NCBI RefSeq assembly: GCF_000224005.2
Contig: NZ_CP007031.1
Coordinates: 3,492,001-3,556,000 of the forward strand
DNA length: 64,000 nucleotides
Origin: Marichromatium purpuratum 984
GTDB lineage: Bacteria; Pseudomonadota; Gammaproteobacteria; Chromatiales; Chromatiaceae
Reading direction: 5' to 3'
The notes under the pieces are model-generated. The model saw nothing but the letters and a program-made list of their open reading frames with translations. It ran no database searches and was not told the origin of the DNA. Made by a program: the position numbers and the translations under genes. Shown here one piece after another: positions 40,377 to 51,068 of the stretch (its first letter is position 1; each line of letters begins with the position of its first letter).

Positions 40377-40765
40377 GCGTCTTTGTGCACTTCGCGCCGG
40401 TATCAGACGTGCCTGAAAAGCCCGGCGACCGTGAAGATGGCAACCGCAAAGGCGCGAAGTGCGCAAAGGGATGAGCGGCTTCGTGGACTTGGCGCCTGGA
40501 TCAAGCGTCACGGCAAGGCTCAGGGGCAGGCGCGAGGGCCGACAGCGACCGGCCCCCAGCCTCCAGTCGCCAGTCCCGCAAACCATGACGGCTGCGAGAA
40601 GACGACGAGCACGCGGCGGGATCGCCGCTGGGCTCGGCGTCTTTACCGAACAACCATCGACCCGCAAAGACCGCGATCAGGCATGAAGGCGTGCTGAACA
40701 CCGAGCAAAGGCGCACTTTCGATCCCTTCGCGTCCTTTGTGGCTTTGCGGTTCAATCCTTCCCTT
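40338..40765 (+). repeat. Composite dispersed repeats between glycosyltransferase genes
   Basis: The GCAAAG block occurs at 40345 (ACCGCAAAGACGCGAAGAAC), 40443 (ACCGCAAAGGCGCGAAGTGC) and, inverted, at 40729 (CGCGTCCTTTGTGGCTTTGC). A few heptamer units (CAGCCTC-CAGTCGC-CAGTCCC) lie at 40557-40577. The first copy reaches into the preceding gene. No separate gene is seen in the 430-base gap. Confidence 0.8.
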
Positions 40766-40805
40766 GCGCTCGCGGTCCGAGCCGATTCGACCCCAGGAAT
40801 TCCGC

Positions 40806-41882
40806 ATGTCCGACCCCAGTAGTCTGCAGATCGTCGCCAGCAAGGCGCTCGGTGGCGCCGAGCGTTGGTTCATCCGCTTCGCCGAGGCGCTCGCCGAGCG
40901 CGGTGCGCCGGCCGAGCTGGCGATCCGCCGCGACAGCGCGCTCGACGGCCACCCGCTCGGCGCCCTGGCCTGTCACCGCCTGCCCTTCCTCACCACCTGG
41001 GACCCCTATTCGCGCCATGCCGTCTCGCGGCTGATCGCGCAGCGCCGCCCCGAGATCGTGCAGACCTACATGGGGCGCGCCACCCGACTGACGCGACTCT
41101 CGCCGCGCGGCGGCCCCATCCATCTCGCCCGACTCGGCGGCTACTACAAGCTCTCGCCCTATCGCCACGCCCACGGCTGGATCGGCAACACCCGCGGGCT
41201 GTGCGACTGGATGGTGCGCCAGGAGCTGCCCGCCGACCGCGTCCATCACATCTACAACTTCGCCGACCCGGCGGTGCCGGTCGCAGCCGACACGGTCGCG
41301 GCGCTGCGCGCGCGCCACGCCATCCCCGACGACGCCTGGGTGCTGGTCACGCTCGGGCGCTTCGTCCCGGTCAAGGGGCAGGCCCATCTGCTCGCGGCGC
41401 TCGCGGCGCTGCCCGAGCACATCGCCGGACGACCGCTGCGTCTGGTGATGGTCGGCGACGGCCCGCTGGCCGAGCCGCTGCACGCCCAGGCGCGCCAGCT
41501 CGGTCAGGCGCAACGCATCGTCTGGGCCGGCTGGCAGCGCGATCCCCGACCCTATCTGCAACTGGCCGATCTGGTGGTCTTCCCCTCGCTCGAGGCCGAG
41601 ACCCTGGGCAATGTCATCCTCGAGGCCTGGAGCTGGGAGCGCCCGCTGGTCACCGCCGAGTTCCGCGGCGCGCGCGAGCTGACCCGTCACGGCGAGGACG
41701 CCTGGTGCGTGCCCTGCGCCGACGCCGCGGCGCTCGCCACCGGCATCCGCGAGACCCTCGGCGACGCGACCCTGCGCGCGGCGCTGGTGGCGCGCGGGCG
41801 CGAGCGGGTCGAGCGCGAGTTCGGGCGTGCGGTGATCATGGACCAGTATCTCGCGCTCTATCGCCGTCTCGCCGGCGGCTGA
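40806..41882 (+). CDS. Glycosyltransferase family 4 protein
   Basis: 358 residues from ATG 40806, with AGGAA nine bases upstream. N-terminal LQIVASKALGGAERWFIRFA; IVQTYMGRATRLTRLSP. The GT4 donor domain has VLVTLGRFVPVKGQAHLLAA, RLVMVGDGPLAEPLHAQA and VFPSLEAETLGNVILEAWSW, with the donor-binding glutamates. Most similar in layout to LPS core glycosyltransferases. It follows the repeat-filled gap but is on the same strand as the GT9-GT4 pair. The 189 bases after it hold no recognisable feature. Confidence 0.9.
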   Translation: MSDPSSLQIVASKALGGAERWFIRFAEALAERGAPAELAIRRDSALDGHPLGALACHRLPFLTTWDPYSRHAVSRLIAQRRPEIVQTYMGRATRLTRLSPRGGPIHLARLGGYYKLSPYRHAHGWIGNTRGLCDWMVRQELPADRVHHIYNFADPAVPVAADTVAALRARHAIPDDAWVLVTLGRFVPVKGQAHLLAALAALPEHIAGRPLRLVMVGDGPLAEPLHAQARQLGQAQRIVWAGWQRDPRPYLQLADLVVFPSLEAETLGNVILEAWSWERPLVTAEFRGARELTRHGEDAWCVPCADAAALATGIRETLGDATLRAALVARGRERVEREFGRAVIMDQYLALYRRLAGG

Positions 41883-42071
41883 CATCGAGCGCCGGATCCC
41901 TACCACAGCCCCGACGCATCCAGTATGTTTGGGCCGAGGGTTCCACCACGCGCCCGGTGCGGGCAGCGCCGCTCGAGCCGGAGTGCGCGCGAGCTGGGGC
42001 CTGAGCAGCGCAGGCGTGCCCGACACCGTGTCGAGCGCGCGCATCCGTCACCGCAGCCGGAGCCGAGTCAC

Positions 42072-42938
42072 ATGCATCCCGATACCCTGGTCCGCGATAT
42101 CGACACCCTGTTCTCCCTGCCCGAGGTCGCGCTGCGGCTCAATCAGTTGATCGACCAGCCCGAGACCACCCCCGCCGATCTCGCCGAGGTGATGCGCTGC
42201 GACCCTGCACTCTCGGCGCGGCTGCTGCGACTGGTCAACAGCGCCGAGCGCAGTCAGGTACAGGCGGTGGAGACGGTCGGTCAGGCGATCGGGCTGATCG
42301 GCTATCGCGCACTGCGCGATCTGGTGTTCGCCACCTGCGCGGTGGAGATGTTCAAGGGGCTGCCGCCGGAGCGGGTGAGCATGGAGCGCTTCTGGCTCCA
42401 TGCCATCGCCTGCGCGATCGCTGCGCGCCAGCTCGCGCTGCGCGGCGGCAGGCACGACGGCGAGCGGCTGTTCATCATCGGGCTGCTGCACGGGCTGGGC
42501 CAGCTGGTGTTCTTCGCGCGCGCTCCCGAGCGCTATCTGCGGGTACTCGAGCAGATCGATGCCAAGGGCGCGACGCTCGCCGAGGCCGAACGCGCCGAGT
42601 TCGGCTTCGATGCCGACGCGGTGAGCGCGGCGCTGCTCGCCCACTGGCACTTCCCCGAGTCGATCCGCGAACCGATCGCCTGCCGCCTCCAGCCGGAGCG
42701 CGCGAGCACCGCAGAGCGGACGCGCGACGCCGCCATCCTGCGCGCGGCCGAGCGTATTGCCTGCGAGCTGCGCGAGTGTCTGCTCGAGGGGCGCGAGCCC
42801 GACGCCGAGCTGTTGCACGCTCAGGCGCGCGCGCTCGGGCTGGCCGATTCGGCGCTCGACGGCCTGCTCGAGACGATGAACCTGGAGGTGGTGGAGCTGT
42901 TCGAGACCCTGCTGCCGGGCTCGACCCTGCTGCCCTGA
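42072..42938 (+). CDS. HDOD domain protein
   Basis: 288 residues from ATG 42072. The HDOD domain occupies about residues 10-210: LFSLPEVALRLNQLIDQPET, VMRCDPALSARLLRLVNSAE, AIGLIGYRALRDLVFATCAV, FWLHAIACAIAARQLA and IIGLLHGLGQLVFF. The HD residues are replaced (LLHGLG), as is usual in HDOD proteins, which are not active phosphohydrolases. A C-terminal helical region follows. HDOD proteins act as signalling or scaffold proteins for c-di-GMP, chemotaxis or stress pathways; the partner here is unknown. It is convergent with hemW, 7 bases apart. Confidence 0.9.
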   Translation: MHPDTLVRDIDTLFSLPEVALRLNQLIDQPETTPADLAEVMRCDPALSARLLRLVNSAERSQVQAVETVGQAIGLIGYRALRDLVFATCAVEMFKGLPPERVSMERFWLHAIACAIAARQLALRGGRHDGERLFIIGLLHGLGQLVFFARAPERYLRVLEQIDAKGATLAEAERAEFGFDADAVSAALLAHWHFPESIREPIACRLQPERASTAERTRDAAILRAAERIACELRECLLEGREPDAELLHAQARALGLADSALDGLLETMNLEVVELFETLLPGSTLLP

Positions 42939-42945
42939 GCGCCGC

Positions 42946-44133
42946 TCAGTCGTCCCCGACGACGAACAGCCCGACCAGATCGTCGAGAAAGTCGCGCCCG
43001 CGTGCGCTCGGCACCACCCGGGCGGGATCGGGTTCGATCAGGCCCAGCGCGCGCGCGCGTTCGAGCGGGGCGGCCAGGCGCGTCGCCGGCAGCCCGGTGG
43101 CGCGGACGAAATCCGTCGGCACGAAGCCCTCGACCAGCCGCAGCGCGTTGAGCGCGAACTCCACCACCTGGTCATCGGCATCGAGCACCCGCCGCTCCTC
43201 GACCAGCGCCTCGGGCACGGCCCCCAGATAGGCCTCGGGGTCGGCCAGGCGCGCCTCGCGCCACACCCGCTCGACCCGTCCGTCGCGCCAGCGCGAGAGC
43301 TTGGCGTGGGCACCGGCGCCGATGCCGAGATAGTCGCCGAAGCGCCAGTAGTTGAGGTTGTGACGACAGCGCCGCCCCGCGCGTGCGTAGGCCGAGACCT
43401 CGTAGCGCACCAGCCCGGCGGCGGCGAGCAGCGCCTGACCGGACTCGGCGATATCGGCCACCAGATCGGGATCGGGCAGCGGCGGCGGATCGTCGTGGAA
43501 GGCGCTACCGGGTTCGAGACTGAGCTGGTAGTAGGAGAGGTGCTCGGGCTCGAGCGCGAGCGCCGCCTCGAGATCGTCACGCGCGAGCGCCGGGGTCTGC
43601 CCGGGGAGGCCGAACATCAGATCGAGGTTGAGGTCGTCGAAGCCCGCTGCGCGCGCCATCGCCACCGCCGCACGCGCCTCCTCCGGGGAGTGGATGCGCC
43701 CGAGCGCGACGAGCCGCTCGGCCTCCAGGCTCTGCACCCCGATCGAGAGCCGGTTGACCCCGGCCTCGCGATAGGCGGCGAAGCGCCGCGCCTCGGCGGT
43801 GCCGGGGTTGGCCTCGAGGCTGACCTCGGCATCGGGGGCGAGCGTCAGGCGCGCCCGCACCCCGTCGAGCAGGCGCGCCAGCACGGGACCGGGGAGCAGG
43901 CTGGGGGTGCCGCCACCGATGAAGATCGAGGCCAGCGGACGACGCGCCTCGGGGGCGGCGAGCACGCAGTCGAGGTCGGCGAGCAGACGCTCGACATAGG
44001 CGCCGAGCGCGGCCCCGGCGACGGGATGGGAGTTGAAGTCGCAGTAGGGACACTTGCGCACGCACCAGGGCAGGTGGATATAGAGCCCGAGGGGCGGCGC
44101 GCCGCCCCCGGCCCCGGCGGCACGCCCGGTCAC
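42946..44133 (-). CDS. hemW: HemW-like radical SAM protein (heme chaperone)
   Basis: 395 residues from GTG 44133, overlapping the TRAP gene stop (GTGTGA); the frame is open to 44181 upstream. The radical SAM cluster CVRKCPYCDF (CxxxCxxC) is followed by the extra Cys/Phe typical of HemW. IFIGGGTPSLLPG, EANPGTAEARRFAAYREAG, RLSIGVQSLEAERLVALGR, DLMFGLPGQTP and YYQLSLEPGSAF follow, then the HemN_C-like C-terminal domain. HemW proteins bind heme and were often annotated as oxygen-independent coproporphyrinogen oxidase; they lack that activity in characterised cases. It is in a minus-strand run with the TRAP gene. Confidence 0.92.
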   Translation of the reverse strand: MTGRAAGAGGGAPPLGLYIHLPWCVRKCPYCDFNSHPVAGAALGAYVERLLADLDCVLAAPEARRPLASIFIGGGTPSLLPGPVLARLLDGVRARLTLAPDAEVSLEANPGTAEARRFAAYREAGVNRLSIGVQSLEAERLVALGRIHSPEEARAAVAMARAAGFDDLNLDLMFGLPGQTPALARDDLEAALALEPEHLSYYQLSLEPGSAFHDDPPPLPDPDLVADIAESGQALLAAAGLVRYEVSAYARAGRRCRHNLNYWRFGDYLGIGAGAHAKLSRWRDGRVERVWREARLADPEAYLGAVPEALVEERRVLDADDQVVEFALNALRLVEGFVPTDFVRATGLPATRLAAPLERARALGLIEPDPARVVPSARGRDFLDDLVGLFVVGDD

Positions 44134-45209
44134 ACCTGGTCGCGCGCGCGCAGGTAGGTCTGCTCGGAGATCGCGCTCCACTCGCGGGCCTGGGCGAGGA
44201 ACTTGCGATAGGAGCTGTAGACCTTGGCGGAGAAGGCATCGCGCTCGGCGATCTCGGCGACCACCTCGTCGGCCAGCCCACGGAGCCTGGCGATGACGTC
44301 ATCGGGCAGGCGACGCAGCTCGACGCCGTGCTCGTCGACCAGGGTCGAGAGCGCCACCGGGTTGCGCGCGGTGTACTCGGCGAGCATGTCCTGGTTGATC
44401 ACCTTGCAGGCGTTCATCACGATCGCCTGCAGATCCTTGGGCAGGGATTCCAGGGCCTCGCGGTTGACCATCGCCTCCATGATGGTGCCCGGCTCGTGCC
44501 AGCCGGGGTAGTAGTAGTAACGCGCGGCCTTGTAGAGTCCGAAGGCGAGATCGTTGTAGGGACCGACCCACTCGGTGGCGTCGATGGTGCCGTTCTGCAG
44601 CGCGGTGAACAGCTCGCCGCCGGGGAGGTTGACCGGGGTGCCGCCGGCGCGCGCCAGCACCTCGCCGCCGAGACCGGGGATGCGCATCTTCAGCCCCTTG
44701 AGGTCGTCGACCGAGTTGATCTCCTTGTTGAACCAGCCGGCCATCTGCACCCCGGAGTTGCCCGCCGGGGCTGGCACCAGACCGAACTGGCCGTAGAGTT
44801 CCTGCCACAGCTCGAGTCCGCCGCCATAGTAGATCCAGGCGTTCATCTCCTGGGCGGTCATGCCGAAGGGGACGGTGGAGAAGAACTGCGCGGCCTCGCT
44901 CTTGCCCTTCCAGTAGTAGGCCGAGCCGTGACCCATCTCGGCGGTGCCGCGCGAGACGGCGTCGAACACCTCGAAGGCGGGGACCAGCTCGCCGGCGCCG
45001 TAGACGCGCACCGCGATGCGCCCGCCGCTCATCTCGCCGATCAGCTCGGCGAGCTTGTTGGCGCCGGTGCCCAGTCCGGGGAAGTTCTTCGGCCAGGTGG
45101 TGACCATCTTCCAGCGATACTCGGCCTTGGCGTGCGCCGCCCCGGTGGCGGCTGCGCCGAGCGCCAGCGAACCGACGCCTACCCCCTTGATGAAGTCACG
45201 ACGTTGCAT
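44130..45209 (-). CDS. TRAP transporter solute-binding protein (DctP/TakP-like)
   Basis: 359 residues. The N-terminus MQRRDFIKGVGVGSLALGAA is a Tat-type signal (RRDFIKG), as in many periplasmic TRAP receptors. YRWKMVTTWPKNFPGLGTGA and RIAVRVYGAGELVPAFEVFD are characteristic of the TakP/2-oxo acid-binding branch. EWVGPYNDLAFGLYKAARYY and GWHEPGTIMEAMVN line the ligand pocket, with the conserved Arg in KMRIPGLGGEVLA. It carries a carboxylate to the DctQM permease. No DctQ/DctM genes are in the window, so it is an orphan receptor. GAGAGGG precedes the ATG. Confidence 0.92.
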   Translation of the reverse strand: MQRRDFIKGVGVGSLALGAAATGAAHAKAEYRWKMVTTWPKNFPGLGTGANKLAELIGEMSGGRIAVRVYGAGELVPAFEVFDAVSRGTAEMGHGSAYYWKGKSEAAQFFSTVPFGMTAQEMNAWIYYGGGLELWQELYGQFGLVPAPAGNSGVQMAGWFNKEINSVDDLKGLKMRIPGLGGEVLARAGGTPVNLPGGELFTALQNGTIDATEWVGPYNDLAFGLYKAARYYYYPGWHEPGTIMEAMVNREALESLPKDLQAIVMNACKVINQDMLAEYTARNPVALSTLVDEHGVELRRLPDDVIARLRGLADEVVAEIAERDAFSAKVYSSYRKFLAQAREWSAISEQTYLRARDQV

Positions 45210-45246
45210 GGGTCCCTCTCTTCTCGTTGGTGTTGTGCGTGGCGAC

Positions 45247-45264
45247 GGGCGCCGGACGGCGCCC
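45247..45264 (-). terminator. Hairpin between the S1-domain gene and the TRAP gene
   Basis: GGGCGCC (45247-45253) and GGCGCCC (45258-45264) form a perfect 7-bp stem with a GGAC loop, 11 bases beyond the S1-domain stop codon. No T-run follows on the minus strand. It may limit read-through into dctP. Confidence 0.45.
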
Positions 45265-45274
45265 GCTGCGGACC

Positions 45275-46483
45275 TCAGTCCTTCTGCAACTGCGCCTTGA
45301 GCAGCTCACCGAAGCTGCCGATGGCCTTCTCCTCGCCCTGCCCCTTGCGGGCCTTGGGCGCATAGGCGCTGGCGTCGACCACCGCCTCGGCGGCGCGCTC
45401 AGCGTCGAGCGAGAGCTTGATGCGCTTGCGCTCGCGATCGATCGCGATCACCGTCGCCTCAACCTCGTCGCCGACCTTAACCACCTCGCTCGGGTCGTTG
45501 ATCCGGCGCCCGGCGCCGAGTTCGCTGATGTGGATCAAGCCGTCGACCCCGGGGGCGATGGCGACGAAGGCGCCGAAGGGCTGCAGCCGCGAGATCTTGC
45601 CGCTGACCCGGCTGCCGGCCGGATGACGCTCGGCGACCTCCAACCAGGGATCGCGCGCGAGCGCACGGATCGACAGCGCGATGCGCTCGCGCCGCTTCCC
45701 GGTGGCCGGCTCGATGCGCAGCACCGAGACCTCGACCACCTGGCCCTGGGTGAGCACCTCGTTGGGGTGCTTGATGTGGCCGTAGGCCAACTCGCTGACA
45801 TGAATCATGCCCTCGATGCCACCGAGATCAACGAAGGCGCCGTAGTCCTTGAGCGAGGTGACAGTACCGCTGAGCACCGCGCCCTCGACGAGCTTGGCGC
45901 GGGTCTCCTCGGCCTGGATACGCTGCGCCTCCTCAAGCACCGCGCGGCGCGACAACACCAGGTTGGGCCGACGCCCGCCCTCGAGCTTGGTGACGCGGAA
46001 GTCGAGGCGCTGGCCGACGAACTCGGAGAGGTCCTCGACGAAGCGGACATCGACCTGGGAGGCGGGGCAGAAGCCGCGCAGCCCAGCGATCTGGACCTCC
46101 AGCCCGCCCTTGACCGCGCCGCTGACCTGACCCTGCACCGGCTGCCCCGCCTGATAGGCGCGCTCGACCTCCTCGAGTCCGTGGGAACGCTGGCCGTGCT
46201 GGGTGCCGAGCAGCAGCATGCCGCTCTCGGGATCCTTGCCGCTGACCTTACTCTCGATGCGGTCCCCGATCGCGAGCTTGAGTTGGCCCTCGGCGTCGCG
46301 GTGGGCGGCCAGCTCGATACGCCCCTCGGACTTGGCGCCGAGGTCGACGAGGCCGTACTCGCCGTCGATCGCGATCAGGGTGCCGCTCACCGGCTCGCCC
46401 ACCTTGGGCTCGCCCTTGACGGACTGCGGATTGGCCTGATCGAACTGTTGGAGGAGATCTGCGAAACGCTCGGAGTCGGACAT
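45275..46483 (-). CDS. S1 RNA-binding domain protein (ribosomal protein S1 paralogue)
   Basis: 402 residues with four S1 (OB-fold) domains: about 25-95 (GEPVSGTLIAIDGEYGLVDL), 110-175 (GQPVQGQVSGAVKGGLEVQI), 195-265 (GAVLSGTVTSLKDYGAFVDL, GMIHVSEL) and 285-355 (GSRVSGKISRLQPFGAFVAI, GLIHISEL). The C-terminus is charged (GSFGELLKAQLQKD). Ribosomal S1 of gammaproteobacteria has six domains and about 560 residues, so this four-domain protein is a shorter paralogue. It probably acts in mRNA binding or translation under special conditions (inference). It is transcribed singly, between gltA and the TRAP receptor. Confidence 0.88.
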   Translation of the reverse strand: MSDSERFADLLQQFDQANPQSVKGEPKVGEPVSGTLIAIDGEYGLVDLGAKSEGRIELAAHRDAEGQLKLAIGDRIESKVSGKDPESGMLLLGTQHGQRSHGLEEVERAYQAGQPVQGQVSGAVKGGLEVQIAGLRGFCPASQVDVRFVEDLSEFVGQRLDFRVTKLEGGRRPNLVLSRRAVLEEAQRIQAEETRAKLVEGAVLSGTVTSLKDYGAFVDLGGIEGMIHVSELAYGHIKHPNEVLTQGQVVEVSVLRIEPATGKRRERIALSIRALARDPWLEVAERHPAGSRVSGKISRLQPFGAFVAIAPGVDGLIHISELGAGRRINDPSEVVKVGDEVEATVIAIDRERKRIKLSLDAERAAEAVVDASAYAPKARKGQGEEKAIGSFGELLKAQLQKD

Positions 46484-46547
46484 GATGTGCTTGTTGCCGC
46501 TAGGCTCGGGTTGATGGATCGGAGGCTATTGTAGGGCGGAATGGACA

Positions 46548-46580
46548 CGCGCCCCAGCCCCGGCGGCGGGACGGGGCGCG
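46548..46580 (-). terminator. Imperfect hairpin downstream of gltA
   Basis: CGCGCCCC (46548-46555) and GGGGCGCG (46573-46580) pair over 8 bp with internal GC-rich loop bases, immediately after the gltA stop on the minus strand. No T-run. Confidence 0.4.
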
Positions 46581-46588
46581 ATGGGCGC

Positions 46589-47884
46589 TCAGCGCTGCGA
46601 GATCGGCAGGTAGTCGCGCTGGTCCGGGCCGCAGTAGATCTGACGCGGTCGACCGATGCGGTTGCCGGGATCGGACATCATCTCCATCCAGTGCGACACC
46701 CAGCCGACGGTACGCGCCACCGCGAACATCACCGTGAACATGTTGCGCGGGATGCCGAGGGCGCGATAGATGATGCCGGAGTAGAAGTCGACGTTGGGAT
46801 AGAGCTTGCGCTCGACGAAGTAGTCGTCGTTGAGGGCGATCTCCTCGAGTTCCATTGCCAGCTCGAACAGCGGATTGTTGACGTCGGCGACCTCTTCAAG
46901 CACCTGGTGACAGACCTCGCGGATGATCTTGGCGCGCGGGTCGTAGTTCTTGTAGACACGGTGGCCGAAGCCCATCAGGCGGAAGGGATCGTCCTTGTCC
47001 TTGGCCTTCTCCATGAAGCGCCGGACCTCCTTGACGTCACCGATCTCGAGCAGCATGTCGAGCACCGCCTCGTTGGCGCCACCGTGGGCCGGCCCCCACA
47101 GCGAGGCGATACCGGCGGCGACGCAGGCGAAGGGGTTGGCCCCGGAGCTGCCGGCCAGGCGCACGGTCGAGGTGCTGGCGTTCTGCTCGTGGTCGGCGTG
47201 GAGGATGAACAACAGGTTGAGCGCCTTCTCGGCGATCAACTCGGGCTCGTAGTCGTCGCACGGGGTGGCGAACATCATCCGCAGGAAGTTGGCGCAGTAG
47301 CGCAGGTCGTTGCGCGGATACATGATCGGCTCGCCGATGCTGTGCTTGTAGGCGGCGGCGGCGATGGTCGGCACCTTGGCGATCAACCGATGCGCAGAGA
47401 TCTCGCGATGGCGCTCGTCGTGCACGCTCAGCGAGTCGTGGTAGAAGGCCGAGAGCGAGCCCACCACGCCGACCAGGATGGCCATCGGGTGGGCGTCGTG
47501 ATGAAACCCCTGGAAGAAGTCCTTGAGGTTCTCGTTGAGCATGGTGTGGCGGGTGATCACACCCTCGAAGTCGTCGAGTTCCGGTTCCTTGGGCAGCTCG
47601 CCGTAGAGCAGCAGATAGGCGACCTCGAGAAAACTCGCCTTGGTGGCGAGCTGCTCGATCGGATAGCCGCGATAACGCAGGATGCCCTGCTCGCCGTCGA
47701 TGTAGGTGATGGCGCTGTTGCAGGAGGCCGTGGACATGAAGCCGGGATCATAGGTGAAGATCCCGGCCTCCTTGTAGAGCGAGGAGATGTCGGCCGCGGC
47801 CGGACCCACGGTGCCACGACGCAACGGGAACTCGAACTGCTCCCCGGTCGCGTTGTTGTTGATGGTGACGGTATCGTTCGCCAT
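46589..47884 (-). CDS. gltA: Citrate synthase
   Basis: 431 residues, a type II (hexameric, Gram-negative) citrate synthase condensing acetyl-CoA and oxaloacetate. Motifs: [80 protein letters not shown] (catalytic His), [20 protein letters not shown] (catalytic His) and [17 protein letters not shown]. The catalytic Asp falls in the [13 protein letters not shown] region. AGGAGCG is 7 bases before the ATG. It is next to mdh and a malic enzyme on the same strand, making a TCA-cycle and C4-metabolism block. Confidence 0.97.
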   Translation of the reverse strand: MANDTVTINNNATGEQFEFPLRRGTVGPAAADISSLYKEAGIFTYDPGFMSTASCNSAITYIDGEQGILRYRGYPIEQLATKASFLEVAYLLLYGELPKEPELDDFEGVITRHTMLNENLKDFFQGFHHDAHPMAILVGVVGSLSAFYHDSLSVHDERHREISAHRLIAKVPTIAAAAYKHSIGEPIMYPRNDLRYCANFLRMMFATPCDDYEPELIAEKALNLLFILHADHEQNASTSTVRLAGSSGANPFACVAAGIASLWGPAHGGANEAVLDMLLEIGDVKEVRRFMEKAKDKDDPFRLMGFGHRVYKNYDPRAKIIREVCHQVLEEVADVNNPLFELAMELEEIALNDDYFVERKLYPNVDFYSGIIYRALGIPRNMFTVMFAVARTVGWVSHWMEMMSDPGNRIGRPRQIYCGPDQRDYLPISQR

Positions 47885-48032
47885 AGGCTCGCTCCTGAGC
47901 GGTCCCGGGACGCCTGGTCGCGGGGCCGGTGGATGGTTGGGTGGATTCGCGTGTCGCCCGAGGGGGCCGCCCGCGCTCGGGCCGGCCCCGGCAGTCCGAC
48001 TGGACGTCCGCGAATGGTCGGTTCGAAAAGCA

Positions 48033-48050
48033 GGGCCGCGTGCGCGGCCC
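48033..48050 (-). terminator. Rho-independent terminator of mdh
   Basis: On the minus strand GGGCCGCG and CGCGGCCC pair over 8 bp with a 2-base CA loop, followed by TGCTTTTCG. It lies 8 bases past the mdh stop codon. The GC stem plus T-tract fits an intrinsic terminator. Confidence 0.7.
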
Positions 48051-48057
48051 GGGGTCT

Positions 48058-48993
48058 TCAGCTGATCTCGCGCAATCGCTCGATATCGGCGCGCACCGAG
48101 GCCGCCGAGCGGTCGAAGTCGGCGCGCTCGATCGGTTCGAGGTCGAGTTCGACGACCTGCTCCACGCCCTGCCAGCCGAGCACGCAGGGCACGCCCATGG
48201 CGATCTCGCGCTCACCGTACTCGCCATCGAGGATGGCGACACAGGGCAGCAACCGACGCCGATTGCGCACGATGGCGTCGATCATCGTCGCCACCGCCGC
48301 GCCGGGGGCGTCGTAGGCGCTGGAGTTCTTGCGCAACGCGAGGATCTCCGCGCCACCCTTGCGGGTACGCTCCATGATCGCCGCGATGCGTTCCTCGGGA
48401 AGGAAGTGACTGAGGGGAATGCCGTTGATGGTGCAGAAGCGCGACACCGGCACCATGGTGTCACCATGGCCGCCGAGCACCATGGTGGTGATATCGCGCA
48501 CCGAGAAGCCGGTCTCCTGGGCGATGAACCCGGCCATTCGCGAGGCGTCGAGCACTCCGGCCTGACCGAAGATCCGCCGCCGGTCCCAGCCAGTGCGCTG
48601 GGCGACGCGATAGGTGAGGGTGTCGACCGGATTGGAAACGACCAGGACCATCGCATCCGGGGCGTGGGTCATGATCTCGTCGGTGACCGCGTCGATCACC
48701 CGCACGTTGGCCTCGAGCACGTCCGAGCGCGACATCCCCGGCTTGCGCGCCTGGCCGGCGGTGATCACCACCAGGTCGGAGCCGGCGAGGATGCTCGGGT
48801 CGTCGCTACCGACCACCCGACTGTCGAACTTGAAGAAGGGCGAGGTCTGAACGATGTCGAGCGCCACACCCTCGCTCATGCCCTCGTTCACGTCGAGCAG
48901 CGCCACCTCCCGACACAGCTCCTGTTCGGCCAGGATCTGCGCGGTCGTCTCGCCGACGCGGCCGGCCCCACCAACGATGCTGATCTTGTTCAC
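48058..48993 (-). CDS. mdh: Malate dehydrogenase (LDH-like type)
   Basis: 311 residues from GTG 48993 (GGGAGA upstream). NAD-binding [20 protein letters not shown]; adenine-site Asp in [20 protein letters not shown]. Substrate specificity residues are in [20 protein letters not shown] (Arg in the mobile loop region), [18 protein letters not shown] and the catalytic [20 protein letters not shown] (His). This is the LDH-like group of MDHs, which in proteobacteria is found mainly in alphas and some Chromatiales, not the E. coli type. It oxidises malate to oxaloacetate for gltA next door. Confidence 0.94.
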   Translation of the reverse strand: MNKISIVGGAGRVGETTAQILAEQELCREVALLDVNEGMSEGVALDIVQTSPFFKFDSRVVGSDDPSILAGSDLVVITAGQARKPGMSRSDVLEANVRVIDAVTDEIMTHAPDAMVLVVSNPVDTLTYRVAQRTGWDRRRIFGQAGVLDASRMAGFIAQETGFSVRDITTMVLGGHGDTMVPVSRFCTINGIPLSHFLPEERIAAIMERTRKGGAEILALRKNSSAYDAPGAAVATMIDAIVRNRRRLLPCVAILDGEYGEREIAMGVPCVLGWQGVEQVVELDLEPIERADFDRSAASVRADIERLREIS

Positions 48994-49013
48994 GTCGCTT
49001 GTCTCCCGTCGGT

Positions 49014-49050
49014 GAGCGGCGCGCCTCCTCTCGGGGCTGGCACGCCGCTC
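49014..49050 (-). terminator. Possible hairpin downstream of the malic enzyme gene
   Basis: GAGCGGCG (49014-49021) and CGCCGCTC (49043-49050) can pair over 8 bp with a 21-base loop between the malic enzyme stop and the mdh start on the minus strand. No T-run is seen. Confidence 0.35.
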
Positions 49051-49088
49051 AGTGGATGGATGGGACGGAGATCGCGCCCGCTGCGGGT

Positions 49089-50363
<1,275 letters not shown>

Positions 50364-50672
50364 TGCTGGTCTCCAACAAACAACATTGATCAGGGCGCCA
50401 CTGGGGCGATCGTAGCGAACAATCATGTTCGCGCCCGGCCCGCGAGTCAAACAGCATGGACTCCAACGCAGGGCGTTCTGTTCACGCGCACGACATCGCG
50501 CCGGCACCCACGCGGGAACCGTGCTGAAATCGCGAGGGGAGATCGGGGCGGCACGCACGATGGCGCACACGGACTCAGGCGCGCAGAACACCTGGGCGTG
50601 AGGAGCGGGGAACTCCGCGCCAACACGAGAGGTGCGGCGCGGCGGAGCGGGGACGACGCGTGCGGCGCGAGA
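50364..50672. other. Gap with a 7-bp inverted repeat upstream of the malic enzyme
   Basis: There is no gene in about 309 bases. GCGAACA (50415-50421) and TGTTCGC (50426-50432) form a perfect 7-bp inverted repeat with a 4-base spacer, about 50 bases before the malic enzyme start. A regulator-binding site is possible. Nothing else is recognisable. Confidence 0.4.
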
Positions 50673-50876
50673 TCAGCGCGCGTAACGACGACGGAACTTG
50701 TCGACGCGACCGCCGGTGTCGATCACCTTCTGCTTACCGGTGTAGAACGGATGGCAGGCGGAGCAGACTTCGACCTGCATGACATCGTTCCCCAGGGTGG
50801 AGCGGGTGGCAAATTCGTTCCCGCAGCTGCAGACCACCTTGACTTCGGCGTATTCCGGGTGGATTCCTTCTTTCAT
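50673..50876 (-). CDS. rpmE: 50S ribosomal protein L31
   Basis: 67 residues from ATG 50876 ([20 protein letters not shown]). The zinc-binding (C+) form of L31 with CSCG, then [30 protein letters not shown] and KFRRRYAR complete the family pattern. AAGGGT precedes the ATG. It is usually paired with a zinc-independent paralogue (ykgM-type) used under zinc limitation; none is in the window. Confidence 0.96.
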   Translation of the reverse strand: MKEGIHPEYAEVKVVCSCGNEFATRSTLGNDVMQVEVCSACHPFYTGKQKVIDTGGRVDKFRRRYAR

Positions 50877-51068
50877 GGCTGACCCTTCTGGCCCGGCTCG
50901 GGCTGTGGAAAATTCAGTAAACGCGCGAGGATACCACGCACACCTACCCCACGCAATTGTCAAGACCGGGGCATCGACCAGCGGTCGCACATGCTGGCCG
51001 CCGCCCACGCAATCGATCTACACTTGCTCCGCCGCGACCGCCAGACCGACCAGGATCGTCCCCTCCTC

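Noticed and set aside
42072-42938. Active HD phosphohydrolase
   Set aside because: The HD pair is replaced in LLHGLG, as in HDOD proteins, so catalysis is not expected.
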